A model generated the notes under the pieces. The model worked only from the letters and a program-made list of their open reading frames with translations. It was not told the DNA's origin and did not search any database. From NCBI RefSeq assembly GCF_900142005.1, contig NZ_FQZL01000017.1, forward strand, positions 16,623 through 80,622: a stretch of DNA of 64,000 nucleotides, given 5' to 3'. Each line of letters opens with the position of its first letter. The stretch's first letter is position 1. Shown in pieces: positions 36,399 to 44,543 of the stretch. The position numbers and the translations under genes are program-made. Source of the stretch: Dethiosulfatibacter aminovorans DSM 17477. GTDB lineage: Bacteria; Bacillota; Clostridia; Tissierellales; Dethiosulfatibacteraceae.

Positions 36399-37062
36399 GG
36401 TGTTGATTGTCGAAGATGATCCAATGGTGGCATATTTGAATGAAAAATACATAAAGACTCTGCCGGAGTTTGAAATCATAGGCAAGGCGGCCAACGGAGA
36501 AGAAGCCCTTAAGGTCTTGAGGGACAAAAAATGCGACCTGGTCATACTTGATGTATACATGCCCAAGATGGACGGACTGGAAGTCATTGGAGAAATCAGA
36601 AAGGAGTTCATCGAGGTGGATGTCATATTCATCACTGCTGCCAGGGAGCATGAAGTCATAGACAAGGCCCTTAAGCTGGGCGCAATCGATTATCTAGTGA
36701 AGCCCTTTGAATTCGAAAGGCTGAAGGAATCCTTGAAGAAATATCTCGTGAGACATGAGATGATGAGAAACAAGGGGCAGATCGATCAAAAGGATATAGA
36801 CCTGCTGACGAAGGTAGATTCAAAAATCAGGCACTCGCTGCCCAAGGGTCTTCAGGAAAGGACCTTGAAGAAGGTCATGGATGTATTGGAGAACAACAGG
36901 GACTCCTACCTATCTGCCGACGAGGTTGCGGAACTGGCAGGCATAAGCAGGGTGACCGTCAGGAGATACCTGGAATATCAGGAGTCCGTCGGGGTCCTCA
37001 AATGCGAAACAAAGTATGGAACCGTGGGAAGACCCAGTTACGTATATAAAATAATCCGATGA
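36391..37062 (+). CDS. CitB/DcuR-type response regulator
   Basis: 223 residues. Receiver domain 1-120 with Asp54 (VILDVYMPKMDG) and the KPFEFERL end; C-terminal HTH about 165-220 (LSADEVAELAGISRVTVRRYLEYQ). Together with the upstream kinase it forms a CitAB/DcuSR-like pair; the genes overlap by eight bases at ATGATTAA, a sign of translational coupling. The next gene, a 2-hydroxycarboxylate transporter, begins 193 bases on, after a terminator and several TGAACT repeats that may be its binding sites. Confidence 0.92.
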   Translation: MIKVLIVEDDPMVAYLNEKYIKTLPEFEIIGKAANGEEALKVLRDKKCDLVILDVYMPKMDGLEVIGEIRKEFIEVDVIFITAAREHEVIDKALKLGAIDYLVKPFEFERLKESLKKYLVRHEMMRNKGQIDQKDIDLLTKVDSKIRHSLPKGLQERTLKKVMDVLENNRDSYLSADEVAELAGISRVTVRRYLEYQESVGVLKCETKYGTVGRPSYVYKIIR

Positions 37063-37097
37063 CAACGTTTACAAAATGAACTAAAATATGGCTGAGA

Positions 37098-37128
37098 AGT
37101 ACTGTTTTCAAGGGCAGTGCTTTTTTTT
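37098..37128 (+). terminator. Terminator between regulator and transporter
   Basis: AGTACTG, a 10-base loop, CAGTGCT (one G-T pair) followed by T8. It ends the kinase/regulator transcript, so the transporter must start from its own promoter further on. Confidence 0.8.
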
Positions 37129-37158
37129 ACTTTTTGTTAAATGATTATCATAAACTTT

Positions 37159-37226
37159 ATGAACTAAAGGTTTTCAATAGTTGGATAAACTGTTTTTTTG
37201 AACTACAAGTGATAGAATGAACTTGG
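37159..37226. promoter_or_regulatory. Repeated TGAACT boxes upstream of the transporter
   Basis: ATGAACTAAA at 37159-37168, TGAACTACA at 37199 and ATGAACTTGG at 37217, plus an extra copy ATGAACTAAAA at 37076 ahead of the terminator. The first two are 39-40 bp apart and the last two 19. Direct repeats in front of the transporter are candidate sites for the adjacent DcuR-like regulator. The boxes are AT-rich, so chance cannot be excluded. Confidence 0.4.
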
Positions 37227-37255
37227 AAATAATAAAATAAACCAGGAGGAGAATT

Positions 37256-38569
37256 ATGTCAGTTACACCCCAAATCAGTAACACGAATTTATTGGAAGAA
37301 GAAAAAGGTTACAAGATCATGGGCATGTCCTTACCCGTATTCGGACTTGCAACGGCAATTATATTAATAGCGGTTTATCTGGGCAAACTGCCCAAGGGAC
37401 TTACAGGAGCAATACCGCTGATGATGGCAATGGGAGCTATCTTGAATGAAATAGGAAACAGGACACCCATAATCAAGGATTATTTCGGAGGCGGACCAAT
37501 TGTAATTATTTTCGGCAGTGCTGCACTGTTCACTTATGGAATCATTCCCGAATATGCAAAAGAAATAGCAGTGACATTTACAAAAGCAGGCGGATTCCTC
37601 AACTTCTATATCGCAGCCCTGATTACAGGAAGCATTCTGGGCATGAACAGAAAACTGTTGATCAAAGCATCCATGAGATATCTGCCGGCCATCCTGGGTG
37701 GAGTAGTCGCTGCCCTGGGTCTTGTTGGAATCGTTGGAGCACTTATCGGATACGGATTCAAGGAAGCCGTACTATATATAGGAGTTCCGATCATGGGAGG
37801 CGGAATGGGAGCAGGAGCCGTTCCCCTGTCGGAGATGTTTGGAGAGTTCTTCAATGCTGATGTAGGCAAGATGCTTTCAGTAATGATACCGGCCCTTGCC
37901 ATGGGAAATGCCCTTGCAATAGTCGCTGCCGGAGTACTTGACAAGATAGGAAAGAAAAATGCTTCACTGACAGGCAACGGAAAGCTTATGAGGATAAAAA
38001 GCGATGATTTCGTATCGGAAGAGGTGGAGCACAAGGTTTCATTTGAACTCATGGGAATGGGAATGCTTGTCGCAACAACCTTCTACATATTGGGAAGCAT
38101 ACTCAACAAGTTCATCCCCATACACTCATACGCACTCATGATAATATCAGTTGCCGTTGTCAAGGCAATGGGACTCATGCCGAGGAAATACGAAGTTGGA
38201 GCCTTCCAGTTCTTCAGGTTCATAATGATAACGCTTACACCGGCCCTTCTTGTGGGAATTGGAGTTGCCTATACTGACCTGGCGGCTGTAATTAGCGCAT
38301 TTACGGTACAGTATGTGATTCTTGTGGCAGTCACAATAGCAGGAGCAATAATCGGATCCGGACTAGTAGGCCATTTCATGGGATTCTATCCGATAGAATC
38401 GGCGATAACAGCAGGCCTCTGCATGGCCAACATGGGCGGTACGGGAGATGTTGCAGTACTGTCGGCATCTCATAGAATGGAACTGATGCCTTTCGCTCAG
38501 ATTTCATCCAGGCTTGGCGGAGCATTCATAATTATTCTGGCATCATCACTATTGAAAATTTTCATGTAA
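37256..38569 (+). CDS. 2-hydroxycarboxylate transporter (CitS/CimH/MleP family)
   Basis: 437 residues, about eleven to twelve membrane segments. The two GGxG re-entrant loop motifs of the family are visible: PIMGGGMGAGAVPLSEMF (about 180-197) and ANMGGTGDVAVLSA (about 393-406), as is the early NEIGNRTPIIKDYFGGG. The family imports citrate, malate or lactate with sodium or protons, or exchanges them. No citrate lyase genes are in the window, so malate or another 2-hydroxy acid is equally possible. ATG 37256 follows CAGGAGGAG. Probably switched on by the kinase/regulator pair upstream. Confidence 0.92.
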   Translation: MSVTPQISNTNLLEEEKGYKIMGMSLPVFGLATAIILIAVYLGKLPKGLTGAIPLMMAMGAILNEIGNRTPIIKDYFGGGPIVIIFGSAALFTYGIIPEYAKEIAVTFTKAGGFLNFYIAALITGSILGMNRKLLIKASMRYLPAILGGVVAALGLVGIVGALIGYGFKEAVLYIGVPIMGGGMGAGAVPLSEMFGEFFNADVGKMLSVMIPALAMGNALAIVAAGVLDKIGKKNASLTGNGKLMRIKSDDFVSEEVEHKVSFELMGMGMLVATTFYILGSILNKFIPIHSYALMIISVAVVKAMGLMPRKYEVGAFQFFRFIMITLTPALLVGIGVAYTDLAAVISAFTVQYVILVAVTIAGAIIGSGLVGHFMGFYPIESAITAGLCMANMGGTGDVAVLSASHRMELMPFAQISSRLGGAFIIILASSLLKIFM

Positions 38570-38574
38570 TAATC

Positions 38575-38608
38575 AAGAGAACCTGACCATAATCAGGTTC
38601 TCTTTTCA
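38575..38608 (+). terminator. Terminator of the transporter gene
   Basis: AAGAGAACCTGA, loop of six bases, TCAGGTTCTCTT, then TTCAATTT: a perfect 12-bp stem beginning six bases after the stop codon. Confidence 0.85.
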
Positions 38609-38637
38609 ATTTCACCGAACAACAATCAAAAACCGTA

Positions 38638-38689
38638 TTGACAAAATGAACACTGTTCATATATAATATATGAACAGTGTTCATTTTGT
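38638..38689. promoter_or_regulatory. Promoter with 49-bp perfect palindrome (TetR double operator)
   Basis: TTGACA (38638-38643), 18 bases, TATAAT (38662-38667). Over it lies a perfect inverted repeat: arms of 24 bp (38641-38664 and 38666-38689) around one base. Each arm itself contains a 15-bp palindrome, ATGAACA-N-TGTTCAT, at 38646-38660 and 38670-38684, centred 24 bp apart. This is a tight repressor site covering -35, -10 and +1 of the MATE-tetR operon, and the TetR encoded there is the obvious ligand. Confidence 0.85.
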
Positions 38690-38744
38690 TTTTTGATGTA
38701 ATGGCACTGAAGCAGGAAATTTTATAATTAGGAAGTGGAAATGT

Positions 38745-40106
38745 ATGAATGATAAAAGAATAGATATATTGAGAAACCATAAGATAAGTTCGGCTATCAA
38801 TGCAATGGCGCTGCCGGCAATAGTGGGATTTTTGGTGATGGGTATATACAACTTCGTGGATACGGTGTTTGTTGCATGGCTGGGAACGGAAGCAACAAGC
38901 GCTACCCAGGTCATGATGCCCATAATGATGCTTGTTTCATCATTTGGACTGGCCTTCGGAATAGGCGGAGCCAGCTATATTTCAAGGCTGCTTGGAATGA
39001 ACAACAGTAAAGAGGCCAATGTGGTAGCATCGGTGGCCTTGTACACCTCTGTTGCAGTCGGCATTTTGTTTGCAGTGACAGGCATAGGCTTCCTTGAACC
39101 TATCCTTGAATTCTTCGGTGCGGACGAGAGCATAATGGAGATGTCCATGGGGTATGGGCGCTTCATAATCATGGGCTCCATGTTCACCATGGGGAATATG
39201 GCCATGAACAATCTGCTGAGGGCGGAGGGAAGCGCCAAACTGTCCATGTTGGGGATGCTGGCAGGGTCGGTTTTGAACATTGTGCTGGACCCTCTTTTCA
39301 TATTCACCTTTGACATGGGCATAGAGGGAGCGGCCATTGCCACAACGCTGTCCCAGGGGGTGAACTTCGCCATTCTCCTGGGCTGGTACATTTCAAAAAG
39401 GACCGTTATCCGAATAAGCTTGAAAAACTACAGGCCAAGCATGAGGATATGGGGAGAAATAAGCAAGGTGGGCATACCTACCTTTTTCAGGCAGATGCTT
39501 TTCAGTATTTCGCTGGGACTTCTGAACCAGGGTGCCATGGATTTTGGAGGTCCTGTGCTGCTGGCTGCAGTGGGCTTGATCTACAAGGTTGCACTGATAC
39601 CTGTATACGTTGTATTTGGATTTGGGCAGGGTTTCCAGCCTGTTGTGGGATACAATTTCGGTGCTGGAAGCAAGACTCGTGTGCTTGAATCGATCAGCTA
39701 TACCATAAGGGTTAGCCTAGGGGTGTCTGCGGTCAGCGCTGCATTGATTGTTTTTTTCGGAGAAAACATACTCATGATATTCAAGGCGGACAAGGATGTT
39801 TTGGAATATGCTCTTTTGGGTCTCAAGTACAATGCCTTGGCCATGGTTATGATGGCCGTGAGCAATACTATAAGCATTTTCTACCAGGCTCTCGGCAGGG
39901 GAAAAGAATCTCTTGTTCTGTCCATTGCACGCCAGGGAATATTCTTCATACCGTCGGTGGTTGTTCTTCCGAGAATTTTTGGTGAAACAGGCATCTTGTT
40001 GGCCCAGCTGTCTGCAGATACGCTGTCACTGGCCTTGTCCCTGGCGATGATTCTTTCCTACAACAGGAAGAAACTACTGGATTCGGACATATTAAAATGT
40101 GCATAG
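38745..40106 (+). CDS. MATE-family efflux transporter
   Basis: 453 residues, twelve membrane segments. HKISSAINAMALPAIVGFLVMGIYNFVDTVF and GIGGASYISRLLGMNNSKEA are typical of the DinF/NorM-like MATE group; the second half begins near residue 240 (ISKVGIPTFFRQMLFSISLGLLN). It exports toxic cationic compounds or drugs. ATG 38745 is preceded by GGAAGTGGAAATGT. A TetR gene follows nine bases later in the same operon, and both sit behind the palindromic operator, so the pump is likely induced by its substrates. Confidence 0.92.
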   Translation: MNDKRIDILRNHKISSAINAMALPAIVGFLVMGIYNFVDTVFVAWLGTEATSATQVMMPIMMLVSSFGLAFGIGGASYISRLLGMNNSKEANVVASVALYTSVAVGILFAVTGIGFLEPILEFFGADESIMEMSMGYGRFIIMGSMFTMGNMAMNNLLRAEGSAKLSMLGMLAGSVLNIVLDPLFIFTFDMGIEGAAIATTLSQGVNFAILLGWYISKRTVIRISLKNYRPSMRIWGEISKVGIPTFFRQMLFSISLGLLNQGAMDFGGPVLLAAVGLIYKVALIPVYVVFGFGQGFQPVVGYNFGAGSKTRVLESISYTIRVSLGVSAVSAALIVFFGENILMIFKADKDVLEYALLGLKYNALAMVMMAVSNTISIFYQALGRGKESLVLSIARQGIFFIPSVVVLPRIFGETGILLAQLSADTLSLALSLAMILSYNRKKLLDSDILKCA

Positions 40107-40115
40107 GAGGACGCC

Positions 40116-40685
40116 ATGAGACATAAGATAGTTTCAAAGGATCAGATAATAGGACAGGCCTTGAAAATCATTGAGACGGAGGGACCAAAAAAGTGTTCCG
40201 TGAGGCGCCTTGCAAGGGAGCTGGATGTTGCCGTTGGAACAATATACAACTATTTCGATTCCCGTGAAGCATTCATTGTCGAGGCTTTCATGACCAGTTG
40301 GACGGATACCCTGGGGCGTTTGAACAGTATTGCAGCAAAAGACGGAAGCAGATATGAACTCATGACTGAAATATTTGAAGAGACTATGAAGGATGTAAGG
40401 AAGAGAAACGAGCTCGGCAAGGAAATATTGACGATTTACATGAGTCAGGACAACAAGTATTTTAAAATGGTAGCTGAACAGCTTAAGGAAATTGCAAAAA
40501 AAATTGTGCTCAAGGGATGCGATTCTGGATATAGTATGTCGGCTGAATATGAAAACTCCCGTGAGGAGTCCCTCGTAAACTTGATTTCCCTGCTCCTCCA
40601 CGATGGATTGAGGACGAAGAAAAGTCTGACCTCCGGTGACAAGGCCTTGCTTAAGGAGCTGCTGTCTCCTGAGCGAATTTTGTAA
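40116..40685 (+). CDS. TetR/AcrR-family repressor
   Basis: 189 residues. N-terminal HTH about 8-55 with CSVRRLARELDVAVGTIYNYFDSREAFIVEAF, a standard TetR recognition part; the C-terminal ligand-binding part is helical and unrecognised. ATG follows AGGAGGACGCC. Encoded downstream of the MATE pump and probably autoregulates the operon through the 49-bp palindrome at 38641-38689. Confidence 0.93.
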   Translation: MRHKIVSKDQIIGQALKIIETEGPKKCSVRRLARELDVAVGTIYNYFDSREAFIVEAFMTSWTDTLGRLNSIAAKDGSRYELMTEIFEETMKDVRKRNELGKEILTIYMSQDNKYFKMVAEQLKEIAKKIVLKGCDSGYSMSAEYENSREESLVNLISLLLHDGLRTKKSLTSGDKALLKELLSPERIL

Positions 40686-40798
40686 AATCACTGTTAAAAA
40701 CAATAAGTTTGTAGAGGAATTTCTGATTATATGCTATACTGTGTAGGTAAATATTGGGTAAAAGCATATAAATTATTTCAAATAAACGGGGTAATGAA

Positions 40799-42175
40799 AT
40801 GGACAGATTTATTGACTTATTTAAAAAGGGAACGCCGCGTGTGGAAATAGTGTCTGCTGCAACTGAAAACGAATTGACGAGTGTTGACAGGGTGGCGGAT
40901 AATTACATGAGCAAGAAATGCATCAAGTTTGTTCCGGCGAGCGGGGCTGCAACAAGGATGTTCAAGGATTTGTATGAGTATTGTGATCATAAGGTGGAGA
41001 CTGATTCCGTATGCAGATTTTTCGATGATTTGGAGAATTTTGCATTCTATGTTGACATAAAGGATTTTATTGATTCAAAAAAACTTGACCGGGAAACTGT
41101 CGAAGGCAGGAATGCAATCATCAATTACTTGCTGAACAATGAGCTGAATTACGGAAGTCTTCCAAAGGCCCTTATAAAGATGCATTCATATGAGGATTGT
41201 TTGACTACCCCCATCGACGAGCATATCTATGAGGGTGAGCATTATCTCAACAGGGATTGCGTAGAACTTCACTTCACCATATCACAAGAACACGAAGACT
41301 TGTTCAACAGGTATACAGAGAATGCATTGGAGGGCAAGGACAATGTGGATATCACCTATTCCTTCCAGAAGAAACAGACGGACACACCGGCAGTGGACAT
41401 GGACAATAATCCATTCATCCTTGAAAACGGTGAGGTACTGTACAGGGCAGGGGGACACGGTGCCTTGATTGAAAATCTCAACGACCTGGATGCAGACATA
41501 ATATTCATCAAGAATGTAGACAACGTATGTCACAGAAGCCGGATTGAGGACACCATAGATTCAAAGAAAATGCTTGCTTCTGCAGGACTTGAAGTAAAGA
41601 ATCGCATTGACAGGCACATTCTGGAGATATTGTCTGGAAAATGTGACCTCCATGGTATAGATGCGTTTTTGAAGGAAACGCTTAAAATAGTGCACAGGGA
41701 TGAACTGACAAGGGAAACTGCATTGAAACTCCTCAACAGGCCTCTCAGGGTTTGCGGAATGGTCAGGAACCAGGGAGAACCCGGCGGCGGACCCTTTGTT
41801 GTGGACAATGGAGATTATACCGACCTGCAGATATGCGAAAAGTCGGAAATCGACCTGAATGATGAAGAGAAGAAAAAGATTCTTGATTCATCGCAGTTTT
41901 TCAATCCTGTAGACCTTGTATGCTTCGTAAGGGACTACAAGGATGAGAAGTTCAACCTCCTTGATTTTGTCAACAGGGACAGGTATTTCATAAGCGAAAA
42001 GACCTACAAGGGAAGGAAGCTTAAGGCTCTTGAACATCCCGGACTTTGGAACGGTGCAATGCACAACTGGAACACCCTCTTTGTAGAGGTGCCCCTGTCA
42101 ACTTTCAATCCGGTCAAGACCGTCAATGACCTGTTGCGGGACGGTCACAGGGATTTGTTGAATGTTGGGAAATGA
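40799..42175 (+). CDS. DUF4301 family protein
   Basis: 458 residues, no signal peptide or membrane span. A conserved N-terminal glycine-rich stretch KFVPASGAATRMFKDLYEY (about 40-58), later RVCGMVRNQGEPGGGPFVV (about 317-335) and VEVPLSTFNPVKTVNDLLR near the end are marks of DUF4301. The SGAATRMF element and the GEPGGGPF loop suggest a nucleotide-binding, nucleotidyltransferase-like fold, but no activity is known to me. ATG at 40799. It ends in a hairpin that overlaps the 3' end of the converging EAL gene. Confidence 0.75.
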   Translation: MDRFIDLFKKGTPRVEIVSAATENELTSVDRVADNYMSKKCIKFVPASGAATRMFKDLYEYCDHKVETDSVCRFFDDLENFAFYVDIKDFIDSKKLDRETVEGRNAIINYLLNNELNYGSLPKALIKMHSYEDCLTTPIDEHIYEGEHYLNRDCVELHFTISQEHEDLFNRYTENALEGKDNVDITYSFQKKQTDTPAVDMDNNPFILENGEVLYRAGGHGALIENLNDLDADIIFIKNVDNVCHRSRIEDTIDSKKMLASAGLEVKNRIDRHILEILSGKCDLHGIDAFLKETLKIVHRDELTRETALKLLNRPLRVCGMVRNQGEPGGGPFVVDNGDYTDLQICEKSEIDLNDEEKKKILDSSQFFNPVDLVCFVRDYKDEKFNLLDFVNRDRYFISEKTYKGRKLKALEHPGLWNGAMHNWNTLFVEVPLSTFNPVKTVNDLLRDGHRDLLNVGK

Positions 42176-42187
42176 ATATCAATGGCT

Positions 42188-43582
42188 TCATGAACATTTT
42201 TTAACAGTTGAGAGGACGCAATTTGCGTTCTCTGTTTTTGTTTCCGAATGACCATATTCATTATAGTATTCTTTAAATGATTCGGGATTCAATGGTTTGC
42301 TGAAATAGTACCCTTGAATTATCCTGCAGCCAATATTTTCCAGCGCCTGTATCTGGGATTTTGTTTCAACCCCTTCTGCAATAACAACCATGCCTGTCTG
42401 CCGTGCTGTATTGTTTATTCCTTCAATCACATTTTTAGTATTGTTATCTTCCACAGTATCGATGAAGTACTTGTCGATCTTGATGGTATCGATGGGAAAT
42501 TTCAGAATATATTTGAGGGAGTTGAAGCCTGTTCCGAAATCATCCATGGTTATTCCAAGGCCCAGTTTTTTCAATTTGTTTAGCATATCCAAGACCTTGT
42601 CTTCCTCCCTGTAGGTATTCCTTTCGGTTATTTCCAGCTCTAGCATTTCAGGTTTGACTGTGCTTTTTTTAAAACGCTCTACAAGATGGTCATAAAGTAC
42701 ATCGTTCATAAGATCCAATGGTGAAATATTTATTGCGACCTTTATTTCCATTCCTTCCTTCTTCCATTCTTCCATCTGCTTTATAACAATATCAATTACT
42801 GCCTTTGATATGTCGGTTATATAGCCGACATTCTCAGAAACCTCTATCATTTCAGCAATATTTATGTTCTTGTGATTGTCCCAACGGAGCAACGCTTCGG
42901 CTCCAACAATCCTGTTTTTTACAATGTCGATTTTAGGGTGGTAAACCAGCCGTAACTCATTTTTTTCAACTGCTTCACGGATGTTGTTGAGGATACAGTA
43001 GTCGTTCTTTATCTTTGATGTTATCTTACTGTCATAAATTGAAACAGTCCTGTGGTCGATTTTAGATTGCGTCAGAGTTCTACCCATTTTTTGAAATATT
43101 TCCTTCGATGTCTTTCCATGATTGGGATAGTTTACGATTCCGCAAAACATATTTATTTTTATGGACCTGTTGTTGATCCGTACGGGTTTGGCATAGTTTT
43201 CCATGAATCTAACACCCTGTGAACAAGCTTCATATTCATCAATACAAGGAATTACAATTGAAATTTCGTTGTAGAATATTGAGTAAACTTCACATCCCTT
43301 GAAAAAAGTACGGGCCCTTTTTTTTATGAAATTGATGGCTTCGTTTCCGGCTTTACATCCCAGGTATCTATGTATTTCATTGATGTTTTCAATTTCCAAT
43401 GCCAATACTGAAAATTTTCTGCTGGGATTCCTGGCTATGCTTCTTGATAAGTCATATTTGAATTTAACAACATTCGGAGATCTCTTCTGGAGGATTCCGG
43501 CAGTTTTTTTCTTCGCGTATTCAACAAATGTTGCTAATAAAAATGTTGAAAAATGAAATGTATATGGTATTTTCATGTTCAT
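42188..43582 (-). CDS. c-di-GMP phosphodiesterase with degenerate GGDEF and intact EAL domain
   Basis: 464 residues. A GGDEF-like domain (about 45-200) has YNEIS in place of the GGDEF loop, so it should be inactive as a cyclase and may bind GTP or serve for dimers. The EAL domain (about 210-450) keeps the key residues: AEALLRW, VAINISP, LELEITERN, TMDDFGTGFNSL, IKIDKYF and IAEGVET. It should therefore hydrolyse c-di-GMP. Only a short hydrophobic stretch at the N-terminus. ATG follows GGAGGGAGCAGCAA. It is divergent from agrB; the shared upstream region carries paired 21-bp-spaced LytTR-like half-sites, which suggests quorum control. Confidence 0.9.
   Translation of the reverse strand: MNMKIPYTFHFSTFLLATFVEYAKKKTAGILQKRSPNVVKFKYDLSRSIARNPSRKFSVLALEIENINEIHRYLGCKAGNEAINFIKKRARTFFKGCEVYSIFYNEISIVIPCIDEYEACSQGVRFMENYAKPVRINNRSIKINMFCGIVNYPNHGKTSKEIFQKMGRTLTQSKIDHRTVSIYDSKITSKIKNDYCILNNIREAVEKNELRLVYHPKIDIVKNRIVGAEALLRWDNHKNINIAEMIEVSENVGYITDISKAVIDIVIKQMEEWKKEGMEIKVAINISPLDLMNDVLYDHLVERFKKSTVKPEMLELEITERNTYREEDKVLDMLNKLKKLGLGITMDDFGTGFNSLKYILKFPIDTIKIDKYFIDTVEDNNTKNVIEGINNTARQTGMVVIAEGVETKSQIQALENIGCRIIQGYYFSKPLNPESFKEYYNEYGHSETKTENANCVLSTVKKCS
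42211..42239 (+). terminator. Terminator of the DUF4301 gene, inside the EAL gene end
   Basis: AGAGGACGCAA and TTGCGTTCTCT (one G-T pair) followed by GTTTTTG on the plus strand, 35 bases after the DUF4301 stop. The hairpin lies within the last codons of the opposite-strand EAL gene, so the two converging genes share bases. Confidence 0.75.
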
Positions 43583-43675
43583 TTGCTGCTCCCTCCAAAT
43601 CTATCGTGTTAAATACAAATATGCAAATACATTATATATAATACAGCATTTAAGGGATATAGCAATATACGTCAT

Positions 43676-43741
43676 CTAAACGGCGCTCATAAACAACTAA
43701 ACGCTGAAAATGTCGTTTGAATGCATTAGACAGCCGTTTGA
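43676..43741. promoter_or_regulatory. Four LytTR/AgrA-like half-sites between EAL gene and agrB
   Basis: CTAAACG at 43676-43682 and 43697-43703 (that is CGTTTAG on the minus strand) and CGTTTGA at 43714-43720 and 43735-43741. Each pair has exact 21-bp start-to-start spacing, the two-turn geometry of LytTR-domain regulators such as AgrA. The plus-strand pair points to agrB (possible -10 TATCAT at 43774), the minus-strand pair to the EAL gene (possible -10 TATAAT at 43636-43631). The LytTR regulator is encoded 2 kb away at 45802. Binding is inferred. Confidence 0.7.
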
Positions 43742-43809
43742 TGCATTTTGATTTTTTTTAAGTTGTTTTGTGTTATCATGTATCAGACTATAAAAAGGAA
43801 GTAGTTATT

Positions 43810-44397
43810 TTGGAAAAATTCGTTAATCATATACATTCAAGTTTGACAAAAAATCAAAATCTGCCTGAAGACACCTTGGCGAGCATTTATTACTCTCTTG
43901 AAATTTTAATCAATACGATAGTGAAATTATTGATTCCAATGGTTGTGTTTCTAGTGATAGGTCAGATTGACATGTATTTCTATATTTTGTTGTTCACGAT
44001 TTCCACAAGAACTTTCATTGGAGGAGTGCATTTCAGTTCTTTCATAGGATGTACTCTATTTACAACTGTTTTCTTCCTTTTGATTTGTTTCCTGGCTCAA
44101 ACCGCAATAGTGAGCCAAACCGCTGGAATATGCATATTTGTTTTTGCAATTTTGGTGTTTGCCCTATACGCTCCTGTTATTTCAAGAAACAGACCGGAGT
44201 ATGATAAAAGGCAGAGAAGTAGGTTCAAAATGATAGCAATTACTGTAACTGTAATATATTTGGCGATATTTCTAAGCACGAAAAGTTGGGATTTCGCTCA
44301 AGTGATCTTATGGGGTGTTTGCTTGAGCACCATACAACTTCTAATTGGAAAGGAGGTGAACAGATATTATGAAAGGAAAACTGTTCAAGTTCAATAA
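43810..44397 (+). CDS. agrB: AgrB-type accessory gene regulator protease
   Basis: 195 residues from the TTG at 43810, which has AAGGAAG before it; an upstream TTG at 43768 would add 14 residues with no ribosome site. Five to six membrane segments. The catalytic pair His74 and Cys81 sits in RTFIGGVHFSSFIGC, the AgrB active site. It cuts the AgrD propeptide in the membrane and forms the thiolactone ring. The agrD start codon lies inside the end of agrB, 28 bases before its stop. The promoter region upstream carries the LytTR-like half-sites. Confidence 0.93.
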   Translation: MEKFVNHIHSSLTKNQNLPEDTLASIYYSLEILINTIVKLLIPMVVFLVIGQIDMYFYILLFTISTRTFIGGVHFSSFIGCTLFTTVFFLLICFLAQTAIVSQTAGICIFVFAILVFALYAPVISRNRPEYDKRQRSRFKMIAITVTVIYLAIFLSTKSWDFAQVILWGVCLSTIQLLIGKEVNRYYERKTVQVQ

Positions 44398-44506
44398 TGT
44401 GATTTGTGCAGCCTTGGCAATAATGGCACCGGTGATAGTAAACAAGACGGCTTGTGTTTTAATATTCGGTGAACCAAAGTGCCCTGAGCATTTAAAAACA
44501 AGATGA
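44369..44506 (+). CDS. agrD: AgrD-type cyclic lactone autoinducer propeptide
   Basis: 45 residues, ATG with AGGAGG nine bases before it, overlapping the agrB end in another frame. Three parts: an amphipathic N-terminal leader (MKGKLFKFNNVICAALAIMA), a core with Cys29 followed by V-L-I-F, and an acidic, proline-containing recognition tail (GEPKCPEHLKTR). By analogy with AgrD, AgrB would cleave after Phe33 and close a five-residue thiolactone between Cys29 and Phe33, giving a mature peptide such as TACVLIF or shorter. The tail has an extra Cys38, unusual but outside the ring. Followed at once by a terminator. Confidence 0.88.
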   Translation: MKGKLFKFNNVICAALAIMAPVIVNKTACVLIFGEPKCPEHLKTR

Positions 44507-44531
44507 GTGTAATCACTCATCTTGTTTTTTT
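44495..44531. terminator. Bidirectional terminator between agrBD and agrC
   Basis: AAACAAGATGAGTG, loop TAAT, CACTCATCTTGTTT then T-run. It overlaps the agrD stop codon and ends 13 bases before the agrC stop, and its A/T flanks serve both converging transcripts. Confidence 0.9.
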
Positions 44532-44543
44532 ACCCATTTGTTT

